Made by a program: the position numbers and the translations under genes
Shown here: in pieces, positions 30,350 through 38,849 of the stretch
How positions within the stretch are numbered: position 1 is the first letter of the stretch
How the letters are laid out: each line of letters opens with the position of its first letter
Notes under the pieces: model-generated
Told to the model about the DNA's origin: nothing
Database searches by the model: none
The model's input: the letters and a program-made list of their open reading frames with translations, nothing else
DNA from: Rhizobium sp. Q54
GTDB taxonomy: Bacteria; Pseudomonadota; Alphaproteobacteria; SMXS01
DNA length: 64,000 nt
NCBI GenBank assembly: GCA_945907245.1
Contig: CAMDTB010000007.1
Coordinates: 1 to 64,000 of the forward strand
Direction: 5' to 3'

Positions 30350-32320
30350 CTACTCGACCTCGAATACCAGCAGCACGTTGCCGGGCATCTTGCCGGCGAA
30401 GCCGTAGCCCGAGTTCATGATCAGCATGCCGTCATGGGCCAGCGGCGCCGTGCCGCCGCCCATGGAGCCGCCGCGCGCGGTCGCGCCGTTGACCGTCCTG
30501 AAGTCGGTCACGGTGTCGTACTCCCACAGCACCTTGCCATTCGCGCCGTCGAAGATGCGGATGAAGCCGTCATTGGCGCCTGCCAGCACCAGGTCCTCGG
30601 TGGCGGTGATGGCACCCGAATAGCCGGGATGGCAGAACGGCTTGCCGCCGCAGACGTTCTCGGAAGGCGCCTGCCACTTGTACTCGCCCGTCAGGATGTC
30701 GAGCGCGTACATGCCAGGGCGCGGATGGTCGCCCTCAGGATAGCGGTTCCCGTCCGGCACGTCGGATACGGGCGCGAACACCGTGTCACCCGAGACGGCG
30801 ATGCCGAAATGGATGCCGGCGACGACGCCGCCGCGGCCGACCTTGTTCTTCCACAGCAGTTTGCCATCCTCGGCATCGAAGCCGTACATGATCGACGACT
30901 TCTGGCCCGCGAGCACGACGTCGCGGCCGTCCTTGACGGTGGCCAGGATCGGGCCGGCGCCGAAGTCGAAATCGGGGCCGTCCTCCTCCGGGCAGTTGGT
31001 CTTGTCGGCGGCTTCGCAGGCACCGTTCCAGACGTCGTCCTCGAGCACCTGGTGCGACCAGATGATCTTGCCGGTGTCGAGGTCCATGGCGATGACGGCA
31101 TCGCTGTGCTCGGTGGCGGGCGACGAATAGTTGTCGCCGGTGGCGATGTTGAGCCGGTTGCGCTTCTCGTCGATGGCCGGCGTGTTCCAAAGCGCCACGC
31201 CCGACGGGCCGAATTTCTTCGCCCCCACCGCATTGACGCCCTGCTCCTTCGGCTCGTCGACCACGTATGTCTGCCAGAGCTGGTCGCCGGTCGCCGGATC
31301 GAGCGCCACCATATTGCCGCGGAAGGTGCAGCACTCGTATTTCGGGTCGATCCGCGCCTCTTCCAGCGACGAGACCGGCACGATGAGCTTGTTCTTGTAC
31401 AGCACCGGCGCGGCGGTGATCGTCAGGTTCGGATGGTCGCCCGGCCGCACCTTCCAGACCTGCTCGCCGGTCTTCGCCTTCACCGCGTAAACGTTGCCCA
31501 CCAGGTCGCCGAAATACATCAGCGGATCGGCTGCGGCGTCGCCTTTGGTCCACGGGGCGACGACGATGCCGGTGCGCACCTCCGCGCCGGCATGGAACGT
31601 CCAGCGCGCGCAGCCCGTGGCGCGGTCGAGAGCGAATACGGTGCCGTCATGGCTGCCGACGAAGACCGCCCCACCGGCCAGCGCCGGCTGCGAGCGCGCG
31701 CGCAAAGCGTTGGGGAACGCCAGCGACCATTTCAGCTTGAGCTTGCCGACGTTCGTGCGGTCGATGCCGGCCGTCCTGTTGTCGATGAAGTGGCTGTTAC
31801 GCCGGTCGAGGCCCCAGCCTTCGAACACCGGCGGCTCGCCCGCGTCGAACGCGGACGTACCGGCCGCGCACATCTTCGGCGCATAATCGGCGGCGGCACC
31901 CAGCTTGCGCTTGGCAAGGAACTCCGCGACCGCCTTCTTGTCGTCGTCGGTCAGTTCGGCGGCCTCGGCCTGCTCCTTCATCACACCGGCCGTCAAGGCG
32001 CGGTAGATGGATTCCGGCGTCATCAGCGACAGCATGGCACGCTGCGGTGCGCGGTTGAGGCCCGTGTCGTGGCACGCCGCGCACAGGCCGTTATAGACGT
32101 CGCCGCCCTTCCCCGCGGCAGCCGGATCGAGCTCCTTGAAGTCGCCGCCGCTCCGATAGGCCTGGTCGGCCGATGCCTTGCCGCCACCCGCCACCGACGG
32201 CGCGGCCTGCTCGACATGCGGCGACGCCGGCGTGTCCATCGCCGCGAACGCGCTTGCCGAAACAGTTGCCATTGTCGCGCCGGCCAGTGCGATGCCGGCC
32301 AGGATGCCCTTGAACCTCAT
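30350..32320 (-). CDS. Periplasmic quinohaemoprotein dehydrogenase (haem c + PQQ propeller; PVA-dehydrogenase-like)
   Basis: A 656-residue exported protein. A signal peptide ends near SAFA (26). A cytochrome c domain carries C80-A-A-C83-H84. The remaining 500 residues are a PQQ-type beta-propeller with W-motif-like repeats (VFALDRATGCARWTFHAGAE; MYALDILTGEYKW). Adjacent cysteines in KYECCTFRGN may be the vicinal disulfide that contacts PQQ in quinoprotein alcohol dehydrogenases. Domain order haem-then-propeller matches polyvinyl-alcohol dehydrogenase (cytochrome). It should oxidise secondary alcohols or polymers and pass electrons to its own haem. A close paralogue lies directly upstream, 57 bases away. 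Confidence 0.88.
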   Translation of the reverse strand: MRFKGILAGIALAGATMATVSASAFAAMDTPASPHVEQAAPSVAGGGKASADQAYRSGGDFKELDPAAAGKGGDVYNGLCAACHDTGLNRAPQRAMLSLMTPESIYRALTAGVMKEQAEAAELTDDDKKAVAEFLAKRKLGAAADYAPKMCAAGTSAFDAGEPPVFEGWGLDRRNSHFIDNRTAGIDRTNVGKLKLKWSLAFPNALRARSQPALAGGAVFVGSHDGTVFALDRATGCARWTFHAGAEVRTGIVVAPWTKGDAAADPLMYFGDLVGNVYAVKAKTGEQVWKVRPGDHPNLTITAAPVLYKNKLIVPVSSLEEARIDPKYECCTFRGNMVALDPATGDQLWQTYVVDEPKEQGVNAVGAKKFGPSGVALWNTPAIDEKRNRLNIATGDNYSSPATEHSDAVIAMDLDTGKIIWSHQVLEDDVWNGACEAADKTNCPEEDGPDFDFGAGPILATVKDGRDVVLAGQKSSIMYGFDAEDGKLLWKNKVGRGGVVAGIHFGIAVSGDTVFAPVSDVPDGNRYPEGDHPRPGMYALDILTGEYKWQAPSENVCGGKPFCHPGYSGAITATEDLVLAGANDGFIRIFDGANGKVLWEYDTVTDFRTVNGATARGGSMGGGTAPLAHDGMLIMNSGYGFAGKMPGNVLLVFEVE

Positions 32321-32377
32321 GCGTCTTCCCCGTCGTACGGACCGGATGATCCCGGTCCGGGTCGCCTGTCACGTCTC

Positions 32378-34312
32378 TTACGGCGCGACCTCGAATACCA
32401 GCAGCACGTTGCCGGGCATCTTGCCGGCGAAGCCATAGCCCGAGTTCATGATCAGCATGCCGTCATGGGCCAGCGGCGCCGTGCCGCCGCCCATGGAGCC
32501 GCCGCGTGCCGTGGTGCCGTTGACCGTCTTGAACTCGGCCGCGGTATTGAACTCCCACACCACCTTGCCGGTCGCCACGTCGTAGAAGCGCAGGAAGCCG
32601 TCATTGGCGCCCGCCATCACCAGTTCCTCGGTGGCGGTGATCGCGCCCGAATAGCCGGGATGGCAGAACTCCTTTCCGGCGCAGGTATCGGCCGACGGCG
32701 CCTTCCAGACATACTCTCCGGTCTTTACGTCTAGGCCGTACATGCCCGGCCGCGCTTCTTCCGGATACGGGTTGCCGTCCGGCACGTCGCTGACCGGCGC
32801 GAAGACGGTGTCCCCGCTAGCGGCGATACCGAAATGGATGCCGGCGACCACGCCGCCGCGGCCGACCTTCTGGGTCCACAGATGCTTGCCGGTGTCCGGA
32901 TCGACAGCGTGCATGGCGCCCGACTTCTGGCCCGCAACCACGTAGTCCTTGCCGTTCGAGGCATGCACCAGCATGGTGCCGGCGCCGAAATCGAAGTCCG
33001 GACCGTCCTCCTTCGGGCAATTCGTCTTGTCCGCCCGTTCGCAGGCGGTGTTCCAGGCGTCATTCGGCGTCGCCTGCCACACCCACTTCTTCTTCCCGGT
33101 CTTCATGTCGAAGGCGATGATGGCGTCGCTGGTGCCGGTCGCGGGCGACGAATAGTTCTCGCCGGTGCCCACATAGAGCTGGCCGCGCTTCTCGTCGACC
33201 GAGGCGGTGTTCCAGATCGGCGCGCCGGACGGCCCGGTGAGGTCGAGCCCGGCCGAGTTCTTGCCGGTCGGCGCCGGGACCTCGTCGATGGTGTAGGACC
33301 GCCACTTCTCGGTGCCCTTGGCGGCGTCGAGCGCCACCAGCGAGCCCCGGAAGCTGCAGCACGGATGGGTCGGATCGGCGACGGCCGCGACCTCGAGCGA
33401 CGACACCGACACGTAGAGCGTGCCCTTGTGCAGCGCCGGCGCGGCGGTGATGGTGACGTTGGGATGCTCGTCGGCCTTGAAGCGCCAGGCTTCCTCGCCG
33501 GTGCGGGCCTTGAGCGCATAGACGTTGCCGATCAGGTCGCCGAAATACAGCAACGGATCTGCGCCGGCGTCGCCCGCCGTCCACGGGGCAACGACGATGC
33601 CCGTCCGCACCTCGGCGCCAGCGTGGTACGTCCAGCGGGCGCAGCCGGTCTCCCGGTCGAGCGCGAACACGGTGCCGTCATGGCTGCCGACGAAGATGGC
33701 CCCGCCCGCCAGCGCGGGCTGGGAGCGGGCGCGCAGCGCGTTGGGGAATGCCAGCGCCCATTTCAGCTTCAGCGTCGCCGCGTTGGCCTTGTCGATGCCG
33801 GCGGCCGCGGTGCTGATGAAATGGTTGCTTTCCGGCTGGAGGCCCCAGCCGGCGAACACAGGGGTCTGGTTCACGTCGAACGGCTTGGCGCCCTCGGCGC
33901 ACATCAGCGGCGGCGCGATGCTGCCGGCGGCGCCCATCTTCCGGTTCGCCAGATATTCGGAGACGGCGACCTTCTCCTCGGCCGAGAGGCCGGCGGCCTG
34001 CTCCTGCATGACGCCCTCGGTGAGCGCCCGGTGAATCGACTCCGGCGTCATCAGCGACAGCATGGCCCGCTGCGGGGCCCGGTTGAGGCCCTTGTCGTGG
34101 CACGCCGCGCAGACCGAGGCATAGACCTCGCCGCCCTTGCCGGCCGCCGCCGGATCGATCACCTCGAAGTCGCCCGCCCTGCTGTAGGCGTCGGCCGGCG
34201 CGGCCTTCGTATCCTCGGGCGGAGGCACGACCTTATCCTCGGTCTTGCCGCAGCCCGTCAAAAAGATCATGCCCGCCAGCGCAAGGCCAGCAACGATGCC
34301 GTTCAGCTTCAC
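32378..34312 (-). CDS. Lipoprotein quinohaemoprotein dehydrogenase, tandem paralogue
   Basis: A 644-residue paralogue of the next gene, with the same haem c (C68-A-A-C71-H72) and PQQ-propeller layout and the vicinal Cys pair in THPCCSFRGS. The key difference is the N-terminus: MKLNGIVAGLALAGMIFLTG followed by C21 is a lipoprotein signal, so this copy is membrane-anchored while the other is soluble. Many internal segments are identical (for example LNRAPQRAMLSLMTPESI), indicating a tandem duplication. PVA-dehydrogenase-like function is the best guess; no PQQ synthesis or oxidised-PVA hydrolase genes are in the window. Confidence 0.88.
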   Translation of the reverse strand: MKLNGIVAGLALAGMIFLTGCGKTEDKVVPPPEDTKAAPADAYSRAGDFEVIDPAAAGKGGEVYASVCAACHDKGLNRAPQRAMLSLMTPESIHRALTEGVMQEQAAGLSAEEKVAVSEYLANRKMGAAGSIAPPLMCAEGAKPFDVNQTPVFAGWGLQPESNHFISTAAAGIDKANAATLKLKWALAFPNALRARSQPALAGGAIFVGSHDGTVFALDRETGCARWTYHAGAEVRTGIVVAPWTAGDAGADPLLYFGDLIGNVYALKARTGEEAWRFKADEHPNVTITAAPALHKGTLYVSVSSLEVAAVADPTHPCCSFRGSLVALDAAKGTEKWRSYTIDEVPAPTGKNSAGLDLTGPSGAPIWNTASVDEKRGQLYVGTGENYSSPATGTSDAIIAFDMKTGKKKWVWQATPNDAWNTACERADKTNCPKEDGPDFDFGAGTMLVHASNGKDYVVAGQKSGAMHAVDPDTGKHLWTQKVGRGGVVAGIHFGIAASGDTVFAPVSDVPDGNPYPEEARPGMYGLDVKTGEYVWKAPSADTCAGKEFCHPGYSGAITATEELVMAGANDGFLRFYDVATGKVVWEFNTAAEFKTVNGTTARGGSMGGGTAPLAHDGMLIMNSGYGFAGKMPGNVLLVFEVAP

Positions 34313-34480
34313 TCGACTTCCCCATTTTCCCCAGGCCCTGTTTCCCGGACCCTTGGCGACTTAAAATTTCACCCGGACCGAGCCTCGTACGGTGAAGGGC
34401 TCGACCGGGTGGAAGTGGATATCTTCAACACCCGCAGCTTCGGCTTGCAAGCGTGATTCGTAGAAGCAGTTCCGCTTCTG

Positions 34481-34585
34481 TCAGGCAGTTGCTTCGAATC
34501 GAGGCTTACCTCGGATTTCCTCGGGCGTGATGGCAAGCCCGCGTTCAAGCAGCGCGGTGCACCCGGGCGAGAAGGGCTGCTGCAG
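34481..34585 (-). pseudogene. Possible C-terminal gene remnant
   Basis: Between the lipoprotein and Rieske genes the minus strand encodes a protein-like tail reading LQQPFSPGCTALLERGLAIT then PEEIRGKPRFEATA and a stop. Its composition looks coding, yet no start is available because its upstream part would overlap the Rieske gene in another frame. It may be the leftover end of a deleted gene. A small hairpin, AGAAGC-N6-GCTTCT, lies just beyond the stop. The rest of 34313-34586 shows no gene. Confidence 0.25.
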
Positions 34586-34586
34586 C

Positions 34587-35939
34587 CTACGCCTTCAGAT
34601 ATTTGTCCAGAGTCAGGTGCACCTGGCGGATGCGGGCCTCCTGGTAGTTGGCCAGCGACTGGGCGCGCTTGCCCGAGGCCTTGAAGCCGCGCTGCTGGCG
34701 CTCCAGGTTCGACGTGTCCTGTTCGTAGATGGCGGCAAGCCCCGGGTCCATGTTCGGGACCCGGTCATAGGTCTCGGTCAGGCCCAGTTTCACCACGCGC
34801 GGCGGCTCGGGATGCTCCTCGCCGTCCTTCAGCGGACGCAGGAACAGCAGGTCGAACCAGCAGCTGTCCACGTCGTTCCCGGCCGGGCGGAAGCGGTAAA
34901 TCATCGGCAGGGTGATACCGGGGAAGATGAACATGTTCGGGAACAGGAAATACTCGATGGAATCGAGCATTTCGCTTTCCGAGAACCGGCTCATGTCGAC
35001 GCCGTATTTCGGCTGCAGCCGGTCGCGGTTGGCCTGCGCCGCCATGATGCGCTCGGCCATGGCGTTGGCAATGTCCTCCTCGGTTTCCGGCTCGGGCCAA
35101 GTCGGCGTCGGGTAGCCGATGGTATGGATGAACCGGTTCACATTGTCGCCGAAGATGTCGTACTGGGCGTTGGTGCAGGCGTTGCCGATCGTCGTGCCGC
35201 CCAGATGCGTCTCGCGCGAATGGTAGGCTTCGAGGAACGCCTCCATGCCGGCCTTCCAGTTGCACGGCAGGGTGCGGCGCAGATGCACCTCGATGTAGCG
35301 GCGATCGAGGGGGAAGAAATGTTTGAAGTGCTCCGGCAGCACCTCGAGGTGCTGCTCCAGCGGCGTGGCGTCCGGGTCCATGTTGATGAACACGAAGCCG
35401 CCCCACAGGCCGACCTTGGCCTCGGGCAGGTTCATCTTCGCCTTGTCCATATGCGGGAAGTCCCAGTCGCAGGGGAGGTCCTTCAAGGTGCCGTCCATGT
35501 TCCAGATCCAGGCATGGAACGGGCAGCGGAAATCGTTGCCCGAGAGCGGATAGCCTTCCTCGTCGCGGCCGGGACGAAGCTGGGTGCCACGGTGCAGGCA
35601 GGAATTGTAGAAAGCCTTCACCTCGCCGCTGTCCGTGCGGGTGATGATGAACGAGTAGTCGCCGATCTCGTAGACCATGTGGTCGCCCGGCTCCGGGATG
35701 TGCTCCTCGCGGCACACCCATTGCCAGACCTTCGGCCACAGCTTCTTCATCTCCAGGTCGTGGAACTCGCGCGACGTGTAGCGGTCGAACGGAATGTCCG
35801 CGTCGCCGATGAACTCGTACTGCTCGGCGACCAGCGGCCACGGCGCCGGATTGGGGTCGCGCAGGATGACTTCCTTGGTGCTCTGGCCCGGCGTGCGGGC
35901 CTCGCCCGGCTTCAGGCTCTTCGGTGTCTCGATGTTCAT
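34587..35939 (-). CDS. Rieske non-haem iron oxygenase, tandem copy 3
   Basis: A 450-residue oxygenase alpha subunit, third in a run of three paralogues read from 38702 downward. Rieske ligands: C114-x-H116 (NSCLHRGTQ) and C139-x2-H142 (CPFHAW), with 22 residues between the halves. Mononuclear iron His pair H240 and H245 in EAYHSRETH; bridging residue Glu237. The N-terminus KPGEARTPGQSTKE and C-terminus VHLTLDKYLKA are shared with the two upstream copies. GGGGGAGACGCGGG precedes the ATG, and the gap to copy 2 is 22 bases, so they are one operon. No electron-transfer partner nearby. Substrate unknown. Confidence 0.92.
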   Translation of the reverse strand: MNIETPKSLKPGEARTPGQSTKEVILRDPNPAPWPLVAEQYEFIGDADIPFDRYTSREFHDLEMKKLWPKVWQWVCREEHIPEPGDHMVYEIGDYSFIITRTDSGEVKAFYNSCLHRGTQLRPGRDEEGYPLSGNDFRCPFHAWIWNMDGTLKDLPCDWDFPHMDKAKMNLPEAKVGLWGGFVFINMDPDATPLEQHLEVLPEHFKHFFPLDRRYIEVHLRRTLPCNWKAGMEAFLEAYHSRETHLGGTTIGNACTNAQYDIFGDNVNRFIHTIGYPTPTWPEPETEEDIANAMAERIMAAQANRDRLQPKYGVDMSRFSESEMLDSIEYFLFPNMFIFPGITLPMIYRFRPAGNDVDSCWFDLLFLRPLKDGEEHPEPPRVVKLGLTETYDRVPNMDPGLAAIYEQDTSNLERQQRGFKASGKRAQSLANYQEARIRQVHLTLDKYLKA

Positions 35940-35961
35940 CCCGCGTCTCCCCCCGTGCCCG

Positions 35962-37314
35962 TCAGGCCTTCAGATACTTGTCCAGAGTCATATGCACCTG
36001 GCGGATGCGGGCCTCCTGGTAGTTGGCCAGCGATTCCGCCTTCTTGGCCGACGCCTTGAAGCCGCGCTGCTGGCGCTCCAGGTTCGACGTGTCCTGTTCG
36101 TATACCGCCGCCAGGCCCTGGTCCATGTTCGGGACCCTGTCATAGGTCTCATGCACATCGAGCTTCACCACCCGCGGCGGCTCGGGATGCTCGGCGCCCT
36201 CCTTCAGCGGACGCAGGAACAGCAGGTCGAACCAGCAGCTGTCGACGTCGTTCCCGGCCGGGCGGAAGCGGTAGATCATCGGCAGGGTGATGCCGGGGAA
36301 GATGAACATGTTCGGGAACAGGAAATACTCGATCGAATCGAGCATTTCGCTCTCCGAATAGCCGCTGAGGTCGACGCCGTATTTCGGCTCCAGCCGGTCG
36401 CGGTTCTTTTGCGCCGCCATGATGCGCACGGCCATGGCGTTGGCGATGTCCTCCTCGGTCTCCCGCTCGGGCCAGGTCGGCGTCGGGTAGCCGATCGTAT
36501 GAATGAACCGGTTCACGTTGTCGCCGAAGATGTCGTACTGGGCGTTGGTGCAGGCGTTGCCGATCGGATCGCCGCCCGCGTGGGTCTCGCGGACGTGATA
36601 GGCCTCGAGGAACGCCTCCATGCCGGCCTTCCAGTTGCACGGCAGGGTGCGGCGCAGATGCACCTCGATGTAGCGGCGATCGAGCGGGAAGAAGTGCTTG
36701 AAGTGCTCTGGCAGCACCTCGAGGTGCTGCTCCAGCGGCTTGGCGTCCGGGTCCATGTTGATGAACACGAAGCCACCCCAAAGGCCCACCTTGGCCTCCG
36801 GCAGGCACAGCTTTTCCTTGTCCAGATGCGGGAAGTCCCAGTCGCAGGGCAGGTCCTTCAGCGTGCCGTCCATGTTCCAGATCCAGGCATGGAACGGGCA
36901 GCGGAAATCGTTGCCCGACAGCGCATAGCCTTCCTCGTCCCGGCCCGGGCGCAACTGCGTGCCGCGGTGCAGGCACGAGTTGTAGAACGCCTTCACCTCG
37001 CCGCTGTCCGTGCGGGTGATGATGAACGAGTAGTCGCCGATCTCGTAGACCATGTGGTCGCCAGCCTCGGGAATATGCTCCTCGCGGCATACCCACTGCC
37101 ACACCTTCGGCCACAGCTTCTTCATCTCCAGGTCGTGGAACTCGCGCGACGTGTAGCGGTCGAACGGAATGTCCGCGTCGCCGATGAACTCATACTGCTC
37201 GGTGACCAGCGGAACCGGCGCCGCGTTGGGGTCACGCAGGATGATGTCCTTGGTGCTCTGGCCCGGCGTGCGGGCCTCGCCTGGTTTCATCGCATTCGGA
37301 TTCTGAACGTTCAT
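35962..37314 (-). CDS. Rieske non-haem iron oxygenase, tandem copy 2
   Basis: A 450-residue paralogue with the same metal ligands and numbering as copies 1 and 3 (C114, H116, C139, H142; Glu237, H240, H245 in EAYHVRETH). It is visibly closest to copy 3 over most of its length, but its N-terminal MNVQNPNAMKPGEARTPGQ is nearly that of copy 1. Differences cluster around residues 244-280 and 290-330, the catalytic-domain part likely to line the substrate pocket. CAGGAGACG precedes the ATG at 37314; an upstream in-frame start at 37347 would overlap the previous gene and is less likely. Confidence 0.92.
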   Translation of the reverse strand: MNVQNPNAMKPGEARTPGQSTKDIILRDPNAAPVPLVTEQYEFIGDADIPFDRYTSREFHDLEMKKLWPKVWQWVCREEHIPEAGDHMVYEIGDYSFIITRTDSGEVKAFYNSCLHRGTQLRPGRDEEGYALSGNDFRCPFHAWIWNMDGTLKDLPCDWDFPHLDKEKLCLPEAKVGLWGGFVFINMDPDAKPLEQHLEVLPEHFKHFFPLDRRYIEVHLRRTLPCNWKAGMEAFLEAYHVRETHAGGDPIGNACTNAQYDIFGDNVNRFIHTIGYPTPTWPERETEEDIANAMAVRIMAAQKNRDRLEPKYGVDLSGYSESEMLDSIEYFLFPNMFIFPGITLPMIYRFRPAGNDVDSCWFDLLFLRPLKEGAEHPEPPRVVKLDVHETYDRVPNMDQGLAAVYEQDTSNLERQQRGFKASAKKAESLANYQEARIRQVHMTLDKYLKA

Positions 37315-37343
37315 CCCACGTCTCCTGATCTGTCCCTGCGGTA

Positions 37344-38702
37344 TCAATCCGCCGCGTTGAGGTACTTGTCCAGCGTGATGTGCAGCTGCCGGACCCGGAC
37401 CTCCTGGTAGTTCGCCAGGGATTGAGCCCCCTTCGCCGACGACTTGAAGCCGCGCTGCTGGCGTTCCAGGTTGGAGGTGTCCTGTTCGTAGATCACCGCC
37501 AGCGGCCCGTCCATGTTGGGCACCTGGGAGTAGGTCTCGTGCACGTCGAGCTTCACCACGCGGGGCGGCTCGGGATGCTCCTCTCCGTCGTTCAGCGGGC
37601 GCAGGAACATCAGGTCGAACCAGCAGGTATCGACGTCGGTGCCCGCCGGCCGGAAGCGGTAGATCATCGGCAGGCCGATGCCCGGGAACAGGAACATGTT
37701 CGGGAACAGGAAATACTCGATGGAATCGAGCATCTCGCTCTCCGAGAACCGGCTCATGTCCACCTTGTATTTCGGCGCCAGCTCCTTGCGCTTGGCCTCG
37801 GCCATCATGATGCGCTCGGCCATCGAGTTGGCGATGTCCTCCTCGGTCTCAGGCGCGGGCCACTTCGGCGCCAGATAGCCGCGGGTGTGGATGAACCGGG
37901 TGACGTTGTCGCCGAAGATGTCGTACTGGGCATTGGTCTGGGCGTTGCCGATCTCGCTGCCGCCCATGTGGGTCTCGCGCACGTGATAGGCCTCGATGAA
38001 CGCCTCGGCGGCGGCCTTCCAGTTGCACGGCAGGGTGCGGCGCAAATGCACCTCGATATAGCGGCGATCGACCGGGAAGAAGTGCTTGAAGTGCTCCGGC
38101 AGCACCTCGAGATGCTCGGCGAGCGGCTTGCAGTCCGGGTCCATGTTCATGAACACGAAGCCGCCCCAGGTGTCGACCTTCGCCTCGGGCAGGTTCAGCT
38201 TGTCCTTGTCGAGGTGCGGGAAGTCCCAGTCGCAGGGCAGGTCCTTGAGCGTACCGTCGATGTTCCAGATCCAGGCGTGGAACGGGCAGCGGAAGTCGGT
38301 GCCCGACAGCGCATAACCTTCCTCGTCGCGGCCGGGGCGCAACTGCGTGCCCCGGTGCAGGCAGGAATTGTAGAACGCCTTGATCGCGCCCGTGTCGGTG
38401 CGGGTGATGATGAAGGAATAGTCGCCGATCTCGTAGACGATGTGATCGCCCGGCTCCGGAATGTGCTCCTCGCGGCAGACGAACTGCCAGACCTTCGGCC
38501 ACAGCTTCTTCATCTCAAGGTCGAAGAATTCGCGCGAGGTGTAGCGGTCGAACGGGATGTCCGAGTCTCCGAGATATTCGTATTTCTCGGTGACGATCGG
38601 TTGGGGCGCGGCGATCGGATCGCGCAGGATGATGTCCTTGGTGGTCTGGCCCGGTGTGCGCGCCTCGCCCGGCTTCATCACGTTGGGGTTCTGAACGTTC
38701 AT
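37344..38702 (-). CDS. Rieske non-haem iron oxygenase, tandem copy 1 (promoter-proximal)
   Basis: A 452-residue oxygenase alpha subunit, the first gene behind the palindromic promoter at 38782. Ligands: C114-x-H116, C139-x2-H142, H240 and H245 (EAYHVRETHMGG), bridging Glu237. It is the most divergent of the three, with an extra Ala-Asp at the C-terminus (KYLNAAD). CAGGAGACG precedes the ATG. Only alpha subunits occur here, so they may be homotrimers without a beta subunit. The dienelactone-hydrolase-like gene diverges from the same promoter. Substrate unknown. Confidence 0.92.
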   Translation of the reverse strand: MNVQNPNVMKPGEARTPGQTTKDIILRDPIAAPQPIVTEKYEYLGDSDIPFDRYTSREFFDLEMKKLWPKVWQFVCREEHIPEPGDHIVYEIGDYSFIITRTDTGAIKAFYNSCLHRGTQLRPGRDEEGYALSGTDFRCPFHAWIWNIDGTLKDLPCDWDFPHLDKDKLNLPEAKVDTWGGFVFMNMDPDCKPLAEHLEVLPEHFKHFFPVDRRYIEVHLRRTLPCNWKAAAEAFIEAYHVRETHMGGSEIGNAQTNAQYDIFGDNVTRFIHTRGYLAPKWPAPETEEDIANSMAERIMMAEAKRKELAPKYKVDMSRFSESEMLDSIEYFLFPNMFLFPGIGLPMIYRFRPAGTDVDTCWFDLMFLRPLNDGEEHPEPPRVVKLDVHETYSQVPNMDGPLAVIYEQDTSNLERQQRGFKSSAKGAQSLANYQEVRVRQLHITLDKYLNAAD

Positions 38703-38781
38703 CCGTCGTCTCCTGGTCTTTCCCGTTTGCGGCCTCGGCTGCAGGCGGCCACACTACCGCCCAAGCCGATTTCATACAATA

Positions 38782-38795
38782 CAGCACGCGTGCTG
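38782..38795. promoter_or_regulatory. Perfect palindrome operator between Rieske triplet and hydrolase
   Basis: CAGCACGCGTGCTG is a perfect 14-base palindrome; it extends to 20 bases, ATACAGCACGCGTGCTGAAT, with one mismatched pair. It sits 80 bases before the Rieske copy 1 start and 55 before the hydrolase start, ideal for joint control. The form is typical of TetR-family operators. No regulator gene is adjacent. Confidence 0.6.
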
Positions 38796-38849
38796 AATCT
38801 CTCGCCGGCCATGCTATGCTGCCGCGCGATTGCATGATGGGAGACTGCG

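Noticed and set aside
32834-34456. Plus-strand 540-codon frame opposite the lipoprotein dehydrogenase
   Set aside because: Shadow of a gene with haem and propeller motifs; rich in Arg/Gly/His/Asp without any domain.
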